DNA of 64,000 nt from assembly GCA_027946555.1 (NCBI GenBank), contig JAPEVC010000052.1, positions 108,391-172,390 of the forward strand, given 5' to 3'. Of the stretch, positions 1-12,781 are shown one piece after another. Position numbers and translations under genes: made by a program. The DNA is from Gnomoniopsis sp. IMI 355080 (lineage: Eukaryota > Ascomycota > Sordariomycetes > Diaporthales > Gnomoniaceae). The first letter of the stretch is position 1; each line of letters starts with the position of its first letter. The notes under the pieces are model-generated. The model did no database searches. It was not told the origin of the DNA and was given only the letters and a program-made list of their open reading frames with translations.

Positions 1-3000
1 AGCTGAACTGCTCTTCCAAGACACACTCGGTCGACAGCTGAGGAAGATGTCAAGGGTTGCTCCCAAGTGACGTAACGAATGCAGCCCAAAACATTAAGAA
101 ACCAGGAACAGGGCTGACATTCATTGCCCTGGTGAAAGAATGATGACCGCAGTACCGCAGTGCCAAGTAGGATACCCAGGTAGGTACACACTACCTCGAT
201 GAGGTACTCACCTGTATCAAAGGATAATACCGCTGTACTGAGTATCGAGGTACGCAACAGCCAACGCGCAATCAGTACTGCCCAGCTGATGCCCTATGCA
301 ACCTTGATTGCTACCGCCACGCACGGTGAGTGGTAATGACAGATGCAATGTAGCGGCCCAAACGTGGATTGTAGGCCACTAGCACTGGACCTAGGACGGG
401 TGATCTGCAATTAGTCCCCAGATAAACCTAGAGTGGGGATAGGGGCCCAATGTGGGATGATGAAATGCCAAAGTTCCGGTAGTCTGGAAGAGAAGAGGAA
501 GTGGACAGGAAAACCACTCACAGCCCAGAAAGCCAGACAAGGCGTGGCTATAGTAGATATTTTATATATCGTTTGATTGCTTGAATCCTCACTAACGTCA
601 CATTCGGTTTGGTCTGCCTAGGCGAGTATAGCAGGAGGATGGTAGAGAAGACTCTCGAAACCTCAAGAACGTCACAATGTCGTCGAATTTATATTCGAAT
701 TTCGAGGCTGTTGTATGTAGTCTTATCGATAGCGGAGGATTCCATCCGGTGGGATGCGAGTGATGTCACACTACTCTGTGTGCTTTTGCCGTTTCTGCAG
801 AAAGCAATCGATCTTGAATGGATCGTAGATAGAAGACAAGCGTGGGGCGAAGAAGCGGTGGTGTATGGAACGACAGCGGCTTCTGTTGGATTCTATATAG
901 ACTTGACAGCTTCAGGCGCGCCCTAGTTAGAATTTCCCCAAACGTCAACGACAGCCGCCCTGGCATGATTACCAGGTTCTCTATTTTTTCTTCCTCTTTC
1001 TCTCTGCAGTGTCCACGTGCGGGATGGTTGGTTGTGCAAGGGTCAAGGGTACAGAGTCGCACGCCCCTGTCCCCTGTCGATGATTTGGCACCGCGTCTGC
1101 GCGTCCACCACCTTCTCTGTTCTGACTTCAAGTCAATGTGTCCCCGGGTATCCAAAAGGAGCTTCAATATGCACGTATGTATGCACGCAAACTGGTGTAT
1201 ATACGAATCGAATATTATAATCCATGGAATAATACCCAGGTTTATCACTATCAAGGCTGTGCACGCTGAGGCTACCCAGCGATCGAGATACACAAAGAAC
1301 TTAGACTTCATCTCATCTGCTCTTGCCTCCCTCGAATCCTCGATAAATTCAGGAGCTGTAACCGACATGTCTCACGGGAAGCTTTACCACAATTCCAGTC
1401 CATCCTCCTTGGCAGGCAAGCAGGCAAGGTCGACACGCCCAGCCGAAGCGAGGTGCGCCACAGGATTCCCGGGTGCCCAACCGCACGTGTGAGTGAATGA
1501 GAGTGTACGTGCCTTGATGCCTTCACAAGAGGGTGTGTGGCCGGCCCCTCACCAATCGCTTTGACTCTCCGTCCTACCGAATCTATTGTTCTAGCCACCT
1601 TTTGATGCTTCTAGGCCATAATCTAATGCTCGTCATCTGTGAAACTTCATGTCAAACCTGGTTTATCTGACACTTCTGCCAGCTTTCACAAGGCCAACTT
1701 CCTACTTTTCCCGTTTCCTGATGCACTCTCTTTAGAGTGCCTCGATACACATTCGGGATCAGTCATGCCGTCGAAATCGATAGATTTGATTTCATGCAAG
1801 GTGTATTATCCATTTGATGCCACCATACTGCTTCATCAGGCATCGCTCATCTATGCTGAGTCACACTCGGCTCAATTCAGTCAGGCTCAACTCAACGCAC
1901 AGCATGCGTTATTTTCACCCACAAAGCGTTTCTCTCGACACTATCCCGTTTATCATCCATACCACGTAACTCCTTACATAGTAACACACACCCACCCACA
2001 CACGCTCGCTTTCGGATATCAAACCACCATTGCCGCAAGTCCAACGCATTTATACCTTTACGGGATCAGATCTCACCTGCAGCTTTGCTCCAAACGCACG
2101 AGCGAAACGCGAGTCGCCCGCAATAAAAGCCAGTTACGCTCGGCCACGCGCATCCGGCTTGAGGGAATCGGGATAATATGCCTGAATTTCCAACTATGGA
2201 AGGCGTGTCATCCCGCCCAGGACCCGATCCGAGTCCAGAGCAGTTGTCTTTTGTTTGACTAGCTTGATCCCGTTGCAGATGTGCTTTCTCATGTGCAAAT
2301 GAAAGCCAGGGAAGGTGCAATCCACCGGCCTAGCGGATCGCGTAGGGAGCAGGGGTGTGAGAAATCGAGGCCGTGTGAAGCCGAGGAAAGTAAATGTATC
2401 TGGCGACTTGCAGAATACAGCAGCCAAGCTTTTTTCTGCGAGCTTGTTGGAGCTTTTGGCCCGCACGCCGGTTGTGCTGCAAAGGAATACTCCATTACAA
2501 CCAACCCACCTGGATACCTCCCGAACCCTTCCAAACCAACATTTGCTTTGGGCGAAGTACACCTAGGTATTTGACGCACGTGACTCAAGCTTTGAGTTCA
2601 CCCGGGAATGACTGCTTTCGGGGATTCTGTGAACTTTCCCCTTGGCATTTTATCCTGCCAATAAGTCATGGCCAAGCTTCGACCAGGTTTCTTTTTTCTT
2701 TCTTTTTTCCCTCCCCGCGCGATATGCGCCGGCCAAGGTTTCACGGTCCCTTTACGAAAGTGCAGCCCTGAAGCTGACTTGGTCGCTCCGGCTTTGAACC
2801 CGAGTAAGGGTGGGGGCAATGACACCTAGGTATGGCTTGCAATTGAGGACCCAGACCTGGCAACGAACCGAGGACAAAAAGACAGAAGAACCGTGCTCCA
2901 CCTTGATCGTCCTTGACTCCTCGCCGTTCTTAGGAATTTGACTCGAGCATTGGCCCACGTCTGGCAAGCTCGGGTAGCATCGCATATTGAGACGACATGA

Positions 3001-3722
3001 ACTCGTGGTATCGAATGTAACCATTGTGCAATGAATTTTCCAGTCGGGTTTAAGAAAAATGAGATCTTGACTGGGACAGCAAAGATCCAAAACCAGTCGT
3101 CTAAGAGGCACTGCGGATGAGTCCAACTGCATCACAGAGAAGTCTTCAACACATGCATCTCAACTGAATTCCTTCCCAGGCATTTCATCACGCTCAGCAG
3201 CGAGCAACCTCATTCCCTATGCTCGCATCTTATCCAAGTCTATTCAAATTTGTTGCCCTTGTTGCCGGCCCCGGGAACGCTGATATCCATTCTCCCCGTG
3301 GGGCGGGTTCCCCGGAATGTGCGGTCTCACTGTGGATCGGCCCTCGCCGAGTCATGATATGTTTTAGAAAACAAGGGCGAGCGCGATTTCAACATGCTTC
3401 TAAGGCAACAGCACTACTACCAGCCACATAGAAGCTGATGGGACAAAGTATGGGACGGAGGGGGCCGCGTCATGCGGTGATTCAGATCCAAGACTGCGTT
3501 AGCGAGCCGTCCTAGCTGTTGTTAGTATTCCAGTCGGCTTCCCTATATTGCTCGACGGTGGCTTGATGGACACCACGCTGGCTGGCAGACTTATGTGTCA
3601 GTTCTCGCAAGCTAGAATATTACTGCAGTGTGCTCGTCTTTGCCTGCAGTACCTAATGCAAACCTTGAAGTCAGGGAACACGGCTGAGTGAGTATCTACG
3701 GTGTATTTCAAGAGATAGGCGA

Positions 3723-3820
3723 CTTGCAGTAGAGCTCACTCTTGACTGCCTCTGTCAAGATTACATCATGTCTTGCAGTAGAGCTCACTCTTGGCTGCCT
3801 CTGTCAAGAATACATCATGT
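3723..3820. repeat. Tandem duplication, 2 x 49 bp
   Basis: Two adjacent 49-bp units, 3723-3771 and 3772-3820, each start with CTTGCAGTAGAGCTCACTC and end with ACATCATGT. They differ at only about two positions, so the duplication looks recent or conserved. It lies in non-coding DNA. Confidence 0.85.
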
Positions 3821-4604
3821 CTCGCACCAACAACGGCTCAGATAGACATACATCCCATACCATGCCACAATTACCGCAGTTCTGGACGACCTGTGCCTTA
3901 ACGCTCAGGCTCTCTTCCACACTGTATCTTCTATGTAGCGAATTATGAGTACGAATTTCACACCGCGTACCCTCTGTGGCAGCACTGACAAAAAGTTGAT
4001 CCCCGTAATGCACCCAACAGTACTTGACAAAAACCAAATTCCACCTGTGACCATACAGTGGATTCTTTGCATACACTGAGCTGCTTGATCATAATGATGG
4101 CAGAGAAATGCATCTTTGTGCTTGAAGAAATGAACAATACATGTCATGGGTGGAGGCCCGCACAGATCACGTTTTGGAGCCTAATAATAAAGTAGGCATA
4201 CCTCCGAAGAGACATGCTGCCATACCGCATTTCTATTTGATTCAATACTGCCCAGGGACCGCTCAGTGGGCCGTGGCGGCTCAAAATCCTGACAGAACAG
4301 TCCTTTTCTTCTCTTTAGAAATTAGCTTGTATTGATACTAAACTTTGATTAGCTCTCTAATAGCTCTCAGAATTGAAAAGCAGGTTTGTGGCAATTGTCC
4401 AAAATATCTTGAGCTGCGCTAGGATGGGGTCCTGCGCATGGACTATTACTTGGCTCGGAGCAGTTCCTCCGGGATACCAGGATTACTTGAGGTTGTAGGT
4501 AGTTCGGTAGCATTATTCCAACGAAGCACCTCTTCAGAAAGCTAAAATTACCTGGATTGCATTAGACTAAAGAGCTAAGAAACGTAACCAAATCGGACTC
4601 AAAA

Positions 4605-4877
4605 GTGGTATGTGATGCCGAAGCAGGAGGCCGTCATTTGGGTAAAGTTATGAGCAGCTCCCGTCCCCTAGCGTATCTAGTTAGCTCCTATCGTCAGCAG
4701 CTTAGAAAGTGTAACGAGCAGCTTCGGCGTTTGAGTGAGAATAACTTGTGCTTTAAACTGACTAGTCTAGAAGAACAGAGCAATAAAAGGAAGATTCTAG
4801 CCTGTTTTATACTGCTCTATTGCCGACCCACAATCATCCCATTGTGGGTCTATTATGGCCGCAACAGAAAGTTATAA
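4605..4877 (+). other. Weakly coding-like frame, possible transposon relic
   Basis: This is an open frame of about 90 codons that opens on GTG and has no ATG at its start. It has a charged, helix-prone stretch (RQQLRKCNEQLRRLSENN) followed by a basic segment. That composition resembles the C-terminal tail of some fungal pogo/Fot1-type transposases, but there is no DDE motif or HTH to support it. A perfect inverted repeat overlaps its 3' part. Treat it as unidentified. Confidence 0.15.
4825..4850. repeat. Perfect 10-bp inverted repeat, 6-nt loop
   Basis: GACCCACAAT (4825-4834) and its exact reverse complement ATTGTGGGTC (4841-4850) are separated by CATCCC. It could form a hairpin in DNA or RNA, or be an operator-like dyad or a transposon end. 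No function can be assigned. Confidence 0.7.
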
Positions 4878-6259
4878 GCCGCTCTTCATATCAATAGCTT
4901 CAAATGGCTGAAGTTATTATATAGATTGCATTGAATGGACGTTGAGGAGCACAACTTATACAGGGCACAATTCCTTTCGTATGAGCAAGCCTAGGGCTGC
5001 TAGGTTGGAGGAGGACTCCCTGTATACAAATTAGGTCTGGCGATATGGTAACGAGGAGGCTGGTGGTTTTCCAAAGTGAAAATAACAACAAAAAAGTGGC
5101 GATTGGAAGACGTGACGTTGAAGAAGTCTGGTGAATACAAAGAGAACAGTAAAGGATAAGGATATGTTTTCAATGTTGGAAATCATGGGGAAATCTTTTG
5201 GCCTTTCTACAGACACGCCGCCCAGCGTTTCAAACCAAGTATACTACTAGTACCTAACAAAAGACTGTTATCTTTCTCAAAACCCAGCTCCAAAGCCGAA
5301 TCCTCCGACCCGAAACTTGGAACCTGCCAGAATGGTAGACATGCCACAGGCCAATGATAATCAGCGCTCTCCTCCAACGTACCTGCAGATGCTATGCTCG
5401 ACGAACCGTCCCCTCACACCATGTATCTCTTGCCACCGCGTGGGTACATAGGTTATATACATGAGGTGGCCAGGCCAAAAGGGGCCACAGTCGAGTGTCT
5501 GATTCCCTTCCCAACCCAACTCGTCGATGAATGGATGGCCATCCCGACAAATCTTGAAGGTGAAGCTTGACAATGATGATGGGCTGTTGTACAAAGTCGG
5601 GCGAAACAGCGAGCGTAGCGAGACCACATAGTGCACACAGTTTGTGGTAGGACTCGCTACAGGACATGATGAAGCCTGTAGAGTGTAATTAAATCTGCTT
5701 GAGGCGTTCTGGAACATTGAGCAGGGAAAATGAGATTGGAAGTGTTGGGAACTGGATATGGCAACGTAGAATCTGGCCTTGGTCGTCATGTCTGATACCT
5801 AGGCTGGAACCGGGACATTGTGCAATAGGAAGACAAAGGGACATTGAACTGCGAAGTTGTTATACCGCGAAATTTCAGCCGTAGACTGGCTGAGAAACAT
5901 CACGAGGACAAACGGCGATCAGGGAATCGGCAGGCTACTAGTTGTAGAAGCGTAGTGGAAATTGTTAGGAAATTGGGATGCCATTGCAGATTTGTGACAT
6001 TGCACTTTCTAGGCAAATTCTAGCCTCCCGGGCATGATGCCACAAAAAACCCAAAATTCTTCAAAACGATCGATTAAATATGTGTCATCCCTTTTTCGTG
6101 TGCAAGGGAGAGGTAACTAGCAAGATACGCTATTACCTTGCATAGACCCATAGAAAGCGAGCAAAATGCTCACAATCACCAAATATGTAAGACGAACCCC
6201 TCCAAGAGCACATCAACCACTATATCCTCATGATGCTCCAAATGGCGCTATCACAGAGG

Positions 6260-8712
6260 TCATTGCCACAAGGTGGCGAGGCCCCTAGCTGCCAATTTTG
6301 TGACAACCTCCGCAGTGGTTGTGGTATTTCCGTCGCCACCACCCAGGGTACTCGCGTCTGCGCTATCCGGATAGAAGAACGCGGCGAGTGCAATGATGAC
6401 ATAACTTGCGCACAAGAGACTGCCCTCAAGGTAATTCGACCGGCCGTCCAACACCAGGAAATTGACAATGAATGCCGAGACGAAGAGACTGATGGTCTCG
6501 AAGAGCGTGAAGTAGAGACTCATGTCCTTGTCCATCATCCAGCCGAGGATGACAACAAGAGGGGTTACGAAGAGGGCAATCTGAATCGAGGAACCAATGG
6601 CCACACCAATGGCGAGATCCATCTTATTCTTCATGGCGACGGTGACGGCAGTGACGTGCTCTGCCGCGTTGCCGACGATCGGAAGCAAGATGAGACCAAC
6701 AAAAGTCTCAGAGAGGCCGCCGCTGTCAGTAATTCCGTCAATAGCATCGACCATGAACTCAGCACAGAGAGCGACAAGAGCGGTCGAGACCAGGAGCAGA
6801 AGAATGGCTGACGTCCGAGAGATTTCTGGCTCATCATCTTCGTCCTCGTTCTGCTTGGACTGGCTGTTGACGACGATGGGGACGATGGGTGGCAAAGCGC
6901 CGGCATTGGTGCGATAGCTTTGGTGTTGAGACGGCAGGGACTGAGTCCGGCGCAGAGGCCGCGGTGGTTGCTGGCCCGTAGGAGCCCCATTCACATTGGC
7001 CGGTGGAGGCGAAAAGACAGTCGAAGGGAAGCCCGTCAGGTTGGGGCGCAAAGTGCGCAGGGAGAAAGGCTTTGGTCGAGTGCCGGTTTGAGCCTCCAGA
7101 TCGGGAGCAAGGGCAAAATCCACGCGCTTAGTGTTAGAGTCATTGGCCCCGTCGACCGCCTGGGTAGCAGCAACAACGGTGCCAACGGGAACGGTCGGCT
7201 CACCATTCTCCGGGATCTGGTCATCGTCCTTGCGACTATGTCTGTGCTTGTGTTTCTTCTTTTTCTTCTTGTCCTGGTTGGAAGCCAGAGCTTCCACGGC
7301 ATCCTCAGAAAGCTCCAGTCTAGTTGACTGGCTAGAAGATGCGGCCGGCTCACTGGTAGTCCTCTCTATCGGCTCTGTTGGAGTCTCAACGGCAGGGGAC
7401 GCCGGTATTGAAGTAAGGGAGGGTTTCTCTGTTGTCGAAGCCAAGCTCGCTTTGCGATTCCTTCCGCCCTTCTTGATGGCTCGCTTGATGCGCCTGGCGG
7501 TTGAGTAGGAGTGCCCAGATGAGTCGGAGTCCGATGAGGATGAATCGGATTCTGAGCTGGAAGAGGAGTCAAAGTAATGTGCTGCCGGACCAGGCACGGA
7601 TTCGCGATCAATGACGTGCTGAGGTGTCGACTCGTACATGTAGGCGTGCGAGTTGAGCTGGAAGACGAGGTAAAGAATGTAAACCAAGAGTAGAATAACG
7701 CTGGTGCCGCGACTGACTCTCACAACCTGCAAATCCGCTTGTTCAGTGCTGGTGAAGGAGGCGTGGAAGGCAGTGGGTAGCATGAGACTGATGACGGCCA
7801 AACTCAGAAGGCATGCGCTCATCTGGGTGACGGTGCTGTTGTAGATCTGCTCGCGAAAGCGGAGACCTCCAAACATGAAGCACATGCCCAGAATCAATAG
7901 CAGATTAGACAATATCGAACCCAGCAGGGAGGCCTGGACGATACGGATTTTGTTGTCCACCAAGGCGATGATGAAGATGATCAGCTCGACCGCATTTCCA
8001 AAGGTGACATTCATCAGGGCACCAATCGTATCGCCGAGCTTCTTGGAGACGCTCTCTGTGGCGTACGCGAGCATAGCAGCCAAAGGAATGATGGCAATCG
8101 CATTCATGGCGAAAATGACGGGCTGGCCTAGGTTGGCAAAGTGGGCGGCGATGCCGACTGGGACGAAGACGAGCAGCACATTGATCCATGAAGAGGCGAG
8201 GACCAGCCAGACAACGCCGAAGAAGCGCTTGGCGACTGGGCCCTTTACAGGCTTGGGCTTCTCTCCCTCGCCCGCAGGCACGGCGTCGCCCTCAACAGGC
8301 GGTCCATCGCCAGTCACTTGGGTACCATCATTGTTCTGCTTCTTGGAAGAAGCGCGCGAGGTGGATTGGGATAGGCCGGCCCCGGAGCGGGCAGCGGCGC
8401 CGGCTCGAGGCTCGGAGTTCACACGATTGTTGCCATGGGCCTTCGCCCTTGCCCAAGTTCGGATTCGGTCTGTGGAAACGTAGTTGATCAGCAACTGGTT
8501 GTAGGAAAAGGCTGCATCACCGATTTGGAGAGGCAGCAGCACATGAGAGAGACTCGTCAATCGACAACTACGGCATAGTCGAAGTGCAGTTGAGCCACGT
8601 GCCACATTGAGTGTCCACACTTCTGCTGCCAAGCCGTAGCTAGAAAAGCTTGTCCTGTCTTGGTGGTCCTTGGAGGGCTTGGTGGAGGGCTTGGAGGGGA
8701 GAACCTACGCAT
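6260..8712 (-). CDS. Vacuolar Ca2+/H+ exchanger (CAX/Vcx1 family)
   Basis: A membrane antiporter that loads Ca2+ into the vacuole using the proton gradient (CaCA superfamily, CAX family). Both signature repeats are visible: c-1 GNAVELIIF near residue 159 and c-2 GNAAEHVTAV near residue 601, each inside a block of hydrophobic helices (about 11 in total). A very long hydrophilic loop separates the two halves, with a Ser/Asp run, a Lys/His-rich stretch and an acidic EDEDDEPE before the second half; CAX proteins have an acidic loop here, but this one is longer than in yeast Vcx1. The N-terminal tail before the first helix is Ser/Ala/Gly-rich. The main exon (6260-8469) has no in-frame ATG ahead of the conserved part. 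My best model joins it through an intron at 8470-8708 (GTAGGT donor, CTGAT branch, CAG acceptor) to a 4-nt initiator exon ATGC at 8709-8712, giving 737 aa. The body is certain; the start is not. Confidence 0.9.
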
Positions 8713-11398
8713 CAACAAGCAACCGCGAAAACAGCCAACCAAGGCTGGTTGCGCAGTGATTCGCGGGAAGGGGAGGTTGTACTCGTGTACGAACGCTTGG
8801 CTATGCTGATACAGGCAACGAGTCTAACCAGATTGGCTGGTGCTCGATGGTTCGCAAAAGGATTGCTGTGGGCGCTGTCCTCTGAAGGATGCCCGAGATG
8901 CTGAGGTGAGAAGAAAAGTAACTGGCTGTCTTGGTGAGAAAATGGGGCGCGTTGGGAGAATGTCAGTGAGGAAGCGAGAAAGATCAACGAAGGAGTCGAG
9001 GCTGGTAGGTAACAAGACCGGGAAGTATTTGGGTGCAGGTCAATTTCTGGTAAAAAGAACACGCACGTACACCTACACGCAAAAGTCGGCCAGAGACTGG
9101 AGAAGTGGAACAGGAATTGCACAGGCAATTCTTATCCCGTCACAGTCACCGCGTTCTGCATCGCCAAGACACGCAAATCCACATCGCCAAGACGCCCTTG
9201 CGGGAAGGGTGGCTCGTGCTTCCTATCAGAAAGTGGCTTCCACCTCGGCAACAGAGAGGCAGAGAGGCAATAGCTACGTCACTGTGGCTCATTCTGGAGC
9301 CTGGCAGCCCTGAACGGAATACCCGCCGTGGCAGTGTAGCAGTGGTAGCAGTGGCTGCACTACTCCGGACTGGACTAATGTTCTAGCCCTGTTTCCCCTG
9401 TTTTTTTTCCTGCAGGTCCGCCTCCTCAGTGCCGACGCTGGCAACCCCTGGCCCCCCCGTCATTCGTCTAACCGCCCGACCGCCTGCTGCTCCCTACCAG
9501 CCTATCTGCCTACATCTACATCTACCATGTAGGTAGCCATTACTAGGTGTAGTACAATACATACTTCATCTGTTCAACAAGACTTACCCCCGCCTGCCCT
9601 TCACCGATGCCTGTATAAGAACACTTGGAACAAGTCTCCTATTCCAGGTGGAGAATCGCTCGCCACCACTAGACCGCATGCAGCCTGCGTCTGGACCGCG
9701 CGGTTGTCCACTTACCTCAGATCCAGCAGCAATCTTTCTTGGTTTGGACTGGCTGACACAGTGTCATCTTCCAAGTTCGCAATGTACCTAGCTTTGCCAT
9801 GTCCGGTCCAACCTGACAACTCGTGCGTGGCCTCCTGAGAATACCCAACACACAGAACACTACAGCCCAGCAGCCTAAGAGCCACAGAGCATTCAGGACT
9901 TCATCTTACCATCGTCTCTGCACAGCTTCGACGGTAATCTTGGCGGTGATCATGTTTTCTGGACCTGGCCACCAACCTCCTCATACTTGGACTGGCCGAT
10001 TGGGCAGCTTATCATCTACCAAAACGTGTCATTGTGCACCCTTCCAGCCTTCATGCCGATGCGCCACGACCAATGGAGGCTTGTGCTGGTACTACTGTAC
10101 AGAGTACCTACGGGTACCACCAATGATCAATATCCGCAGATTTAATTGCATCAAACACGCTGGGGCACTTCGGGCCCGTCCAACCGCTGTGCTCCGGTCT
10201 GTGCTGCCGCTTTCGTACGCTGCGCCGCTGACCTTTGGCTGGTTGATTTCTTGACCATCGCCGTTTCACCACGCCTCACCGTGCATCCTTCCACCTCTCT
10301 TGCTGATCGGGGCCCGCAATAGGCTGCTGGGTCAAGTATGACGACAGTCACGTTACTGCCACCCAGACAAGTCCAACAGCTCCACATCTTTTCACATGCC
10401 GTATACGGCGATCTGATTTCTGAATAGCCTCATCAAGCTACCCGCACTTGTCTTGCTTCGTCCCACCCAACACACTTTCGACAATCCTCCACAAGCTTTG
10501 CAAGGTGGAATTCTTTATCGGCCTTGTCCCACCGTTGCACGATCACAGCATTTTCTATTGTACACAGCCTTTTAGGCGTGCTGACAGCCCAATGGAACCT
10601 CCAAGCTGCATGCCATCTTACTGGGGCTCGATTGTACCCGCAGCTTCCAATGGCCGCCAGAAAGGGGGCCTACAGGAAGTGGACCGGTCAGTGATGGCTC
10701 CTGGCCCAGCTTGACATGGAGGCGCGGTCAATTATTCTTTTCTATGACTTGGTTCTCAATCACCCGTTCGCCTACTGAGTGGCCGCTCTCCTATGCTTAC
10801 GTTTCAGTCGCATCGGCCAGTGTGCGGCCCAAACCTGGTTGACAGACTCATCCTCCAGCCTATCTTCCGGCCCCAGAGCCGCTAAAAATAGGATACACAC
10901 AATTTTGCTTTCAGTCTTCCCTCGAGTGCGGGAAGTCTGTCCTAATCTTTCTTTGACAGCAACATGGTCCTCTGTCTCCTCTGTCTGACGCTGAGCCGTC
11001 CGACCTGACCGTCGACCGAAAAGGCGGCCTGCTTTCCACACGGCATGTATGCTCTCATGCTTCAGGCCTGAAGGGGCAATCCATTGTGTTTCTGTAGCAC
11101 AAATGTGCTACTTGCCTACATCATTTCCCTTCTCATCTTCACTGTAGGCTGTTCAGCTTCGCGGAACCACGAGAAGACCTCTGGAAGCCCTTCTCCACCG
11201 TGATTGTGTCGCCGTGCTTTCTTCTGTCTCAGGTTTGTTCTTATACACTGATCATTCTCAATCTCCTTTCACTCCTCGACTGTTGCTGGGCAGTAGTCGT
11301 GAGTCTTTCCAAGGGTGCCCTGGCTGCTGTGGCCCTTCGTCGCCTCAAACTATCTTTTCCATCCAACACCCACGAGATTTCTGTGCAGACTATTGACC
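8713..11398. other. 2.7-kb intergenic region between divergent genes
   Basis: I see no gene. The part next to the Ca2+/H+ exchanger (about 8713-9130) is pyrimidine-rich on the minus strand, as expected of its promoter and 5' leader. The rest is CT-rich with short open frames that show no motifs. It probably holds the promoters of the exchanger and of the Arg/Ser-rich gene to the right. Confidence 0.5.
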
Positions 11399-12335
11399 AT
11401 GCCGCTACCACCCATCGCCACCATAGCTGCCTGTGGCAGTGTCATCACATCTATCAAATCCTCATGGGAGCTGTCCCGCATGCTCAAGAGGAAGGAGGCA
11501 GAGAAGCGCATTGATTCGCAAGGTAGAGCTCTTCTCAAAGACCTCCGAGATGCGTATCTGGACGGCTACATGACTCGAAGGAGCTTCGACAAGTGGTACG
11601 ACAGATACTTGGGTGCACTGGCAGAAAAGGATAGTACGTGCCATTATATGTCCTGATAGTCCATCCGCGGCTGTGCTTGTCCAACATTTGGTTTGTGACT
11701 AACTTGACTCTGCAGTGCTGGAGTTGCGAAAGATCCGGGAACATGTCAACTTGATCCACCGGGACAACAAAGCACATGTCTCTAGACGTAGCACATACCC
11801 ACCTAGCAGCTCCGTTCACCTTGACGAGAAGTCGTCCTACCGTGGTCGTGCACGCTCAGCAGACCGAAGACACTCTACACGAGGTCCGCCTCCCGTTTAC
11901 ACAGTTGAGGAGTACGAAGAGGAGAGACGCCGGCCAACCCATATCGAGACGGCAAAAGCCAAACGTGAGCATTACTACTCGCATGCCCTCCCGTCGCCAT
12001 ACAAAGGCGAGATCGAGTACAGTCCCCTGTCCGACTCATTCGAGGAGTCAGACAAGGGCCGCCGCAGCCGACACCGACGTGAGCCCAGCCGCCACCATCG
12101 AGACCGTCACGCAGACAATCGCAGCGAGTCGTCTCGTTCACACAGCCATAGCCATGTGGAGCGTGGCCGCACGCGGAGCCGGAGCATGCACACGGACGCC
12201 TCGACGCGCGTTGCCGAGACAACGTATTCATCGGATGCAGACTCGGAGGGAGAATCGCGGTTCAGTAATCGGCGACGGGAGGATTATTATGCACGGAATG
12301 AAGAGCGCGGGCGGGGGGCGGGCCGGAGCCGGTGA
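11399..12335 (+). CDS. Arg/Ser-rich hypothetical protein
   Basis: I do not recognise a named family. Two exons, 11399-11633 and 11716-12335, flank an intron with GTACGTG donor and CTGCAG acceptor; the splice completes an ATG codon (A|TG) and gives 284 aa. The N-terminal ~100 residues look like a small helical domain: an Ala/Ile/Val stretch, then KSSWELSRMLKRKEAEKRID and a conserved-looking DAYLDGYMTRRSFDKWYDRY segment. The C-terminal two thirds are low-complexity and basic, full of RS, RH, SRSHSHSH and EEERRR runs, resembling SR-type nuclear proteins but without an RRM. Nuclear or RNA-associated function is only a guess. The start was chosen at the ATG of MPLPPIAT; an in-frame codon further upstream would add a non-conserved-looking leader. 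Rsa4 follows 446 bp downstream on the same strand. Confidence 0.75.
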
Positions 12336-12781
12336 GTTGGCTGCGAAGGCTCCGCGAGGGATGCGGTGTTTGATTTGGTTTGGTTTGATTTTCACTGGTG
12401 CGATACGGGAAACGCATTGGAGGCGCTCGAGAATCTTTTGTTCGGGGACTTACAAGGCGCTGCAGGGTGCATTGTTATGGTGAAAGTGTATTTTCCTTTA
12501 TGTAGTTTGGTAGATACCATGTCAAGAAACCAAAACGACCAAGTTCTACTAAAGTGAAGTAGACCTGAATCGCCTGCCGTGATCGACCGGCCGTAGGGCT
12601 GAGAAGTGTGGGGAATGTTCCGCTGTGGAGAGGGCATGCAGCATGATCCCCGCTATAATTTTCTTTCCAACGTGGGGTCGCGAGAATTTCTTGAATGCGA
12701 TCTCGACCTCCATCCACTTCTTCACCAAATTACCACTTTCCAACTCCCTTCCTATTTCCTTTCACAAATCCGAAACTCGCA
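12336..12781. other. Intergenic, Rsa4 promoter
   Basis: There is no gene. The last 70 nt before the Rsa4 start are C/T-rich (CCATCCACTTCTTCACC and similar), typical of a fungal 5' leader. Confidence 0.5.

Larger units (their letters stand above)
1..6259. other. Gene-poor left region, no supported gene
   Basis: I see no recognisable protein or RNA gene here. Open frames up to about 200 codons exist on both strands (for example 842-1492 and 1639-2262), but they have no recognisable motifs, overlap each other antisense and lack a fungal gene architecture. The stretch does hold a 49-bp tandem duplication at 3723-3820, a perfect hairpin at 4825-4850 and a weakly coding-like frame at 4605-4877. 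Decayed transposon DNA or long regulatory intergenic DNA are both possible. Confidence 0.5.

Noticed and set aside
842..2262. Overlapping + strand frames of about 200 codons in the left region
   Set aside because: They have no domain or signal features, overlapping frames on the opposite strand, and low-complexity chance composition.
5361..5789. 142-codon minus-strand frame
   Set aside because: No recognisable motif and no gene-like splice or promoter context; two further frames on the same strand overlap it.
8470..8632. Continuous 790-codon reading of the exchanger gene from 8632
   Set aside because: It would have to begin at TTG; the first ~53 residues do not look conserved and end exactly at a good splice acceptor.
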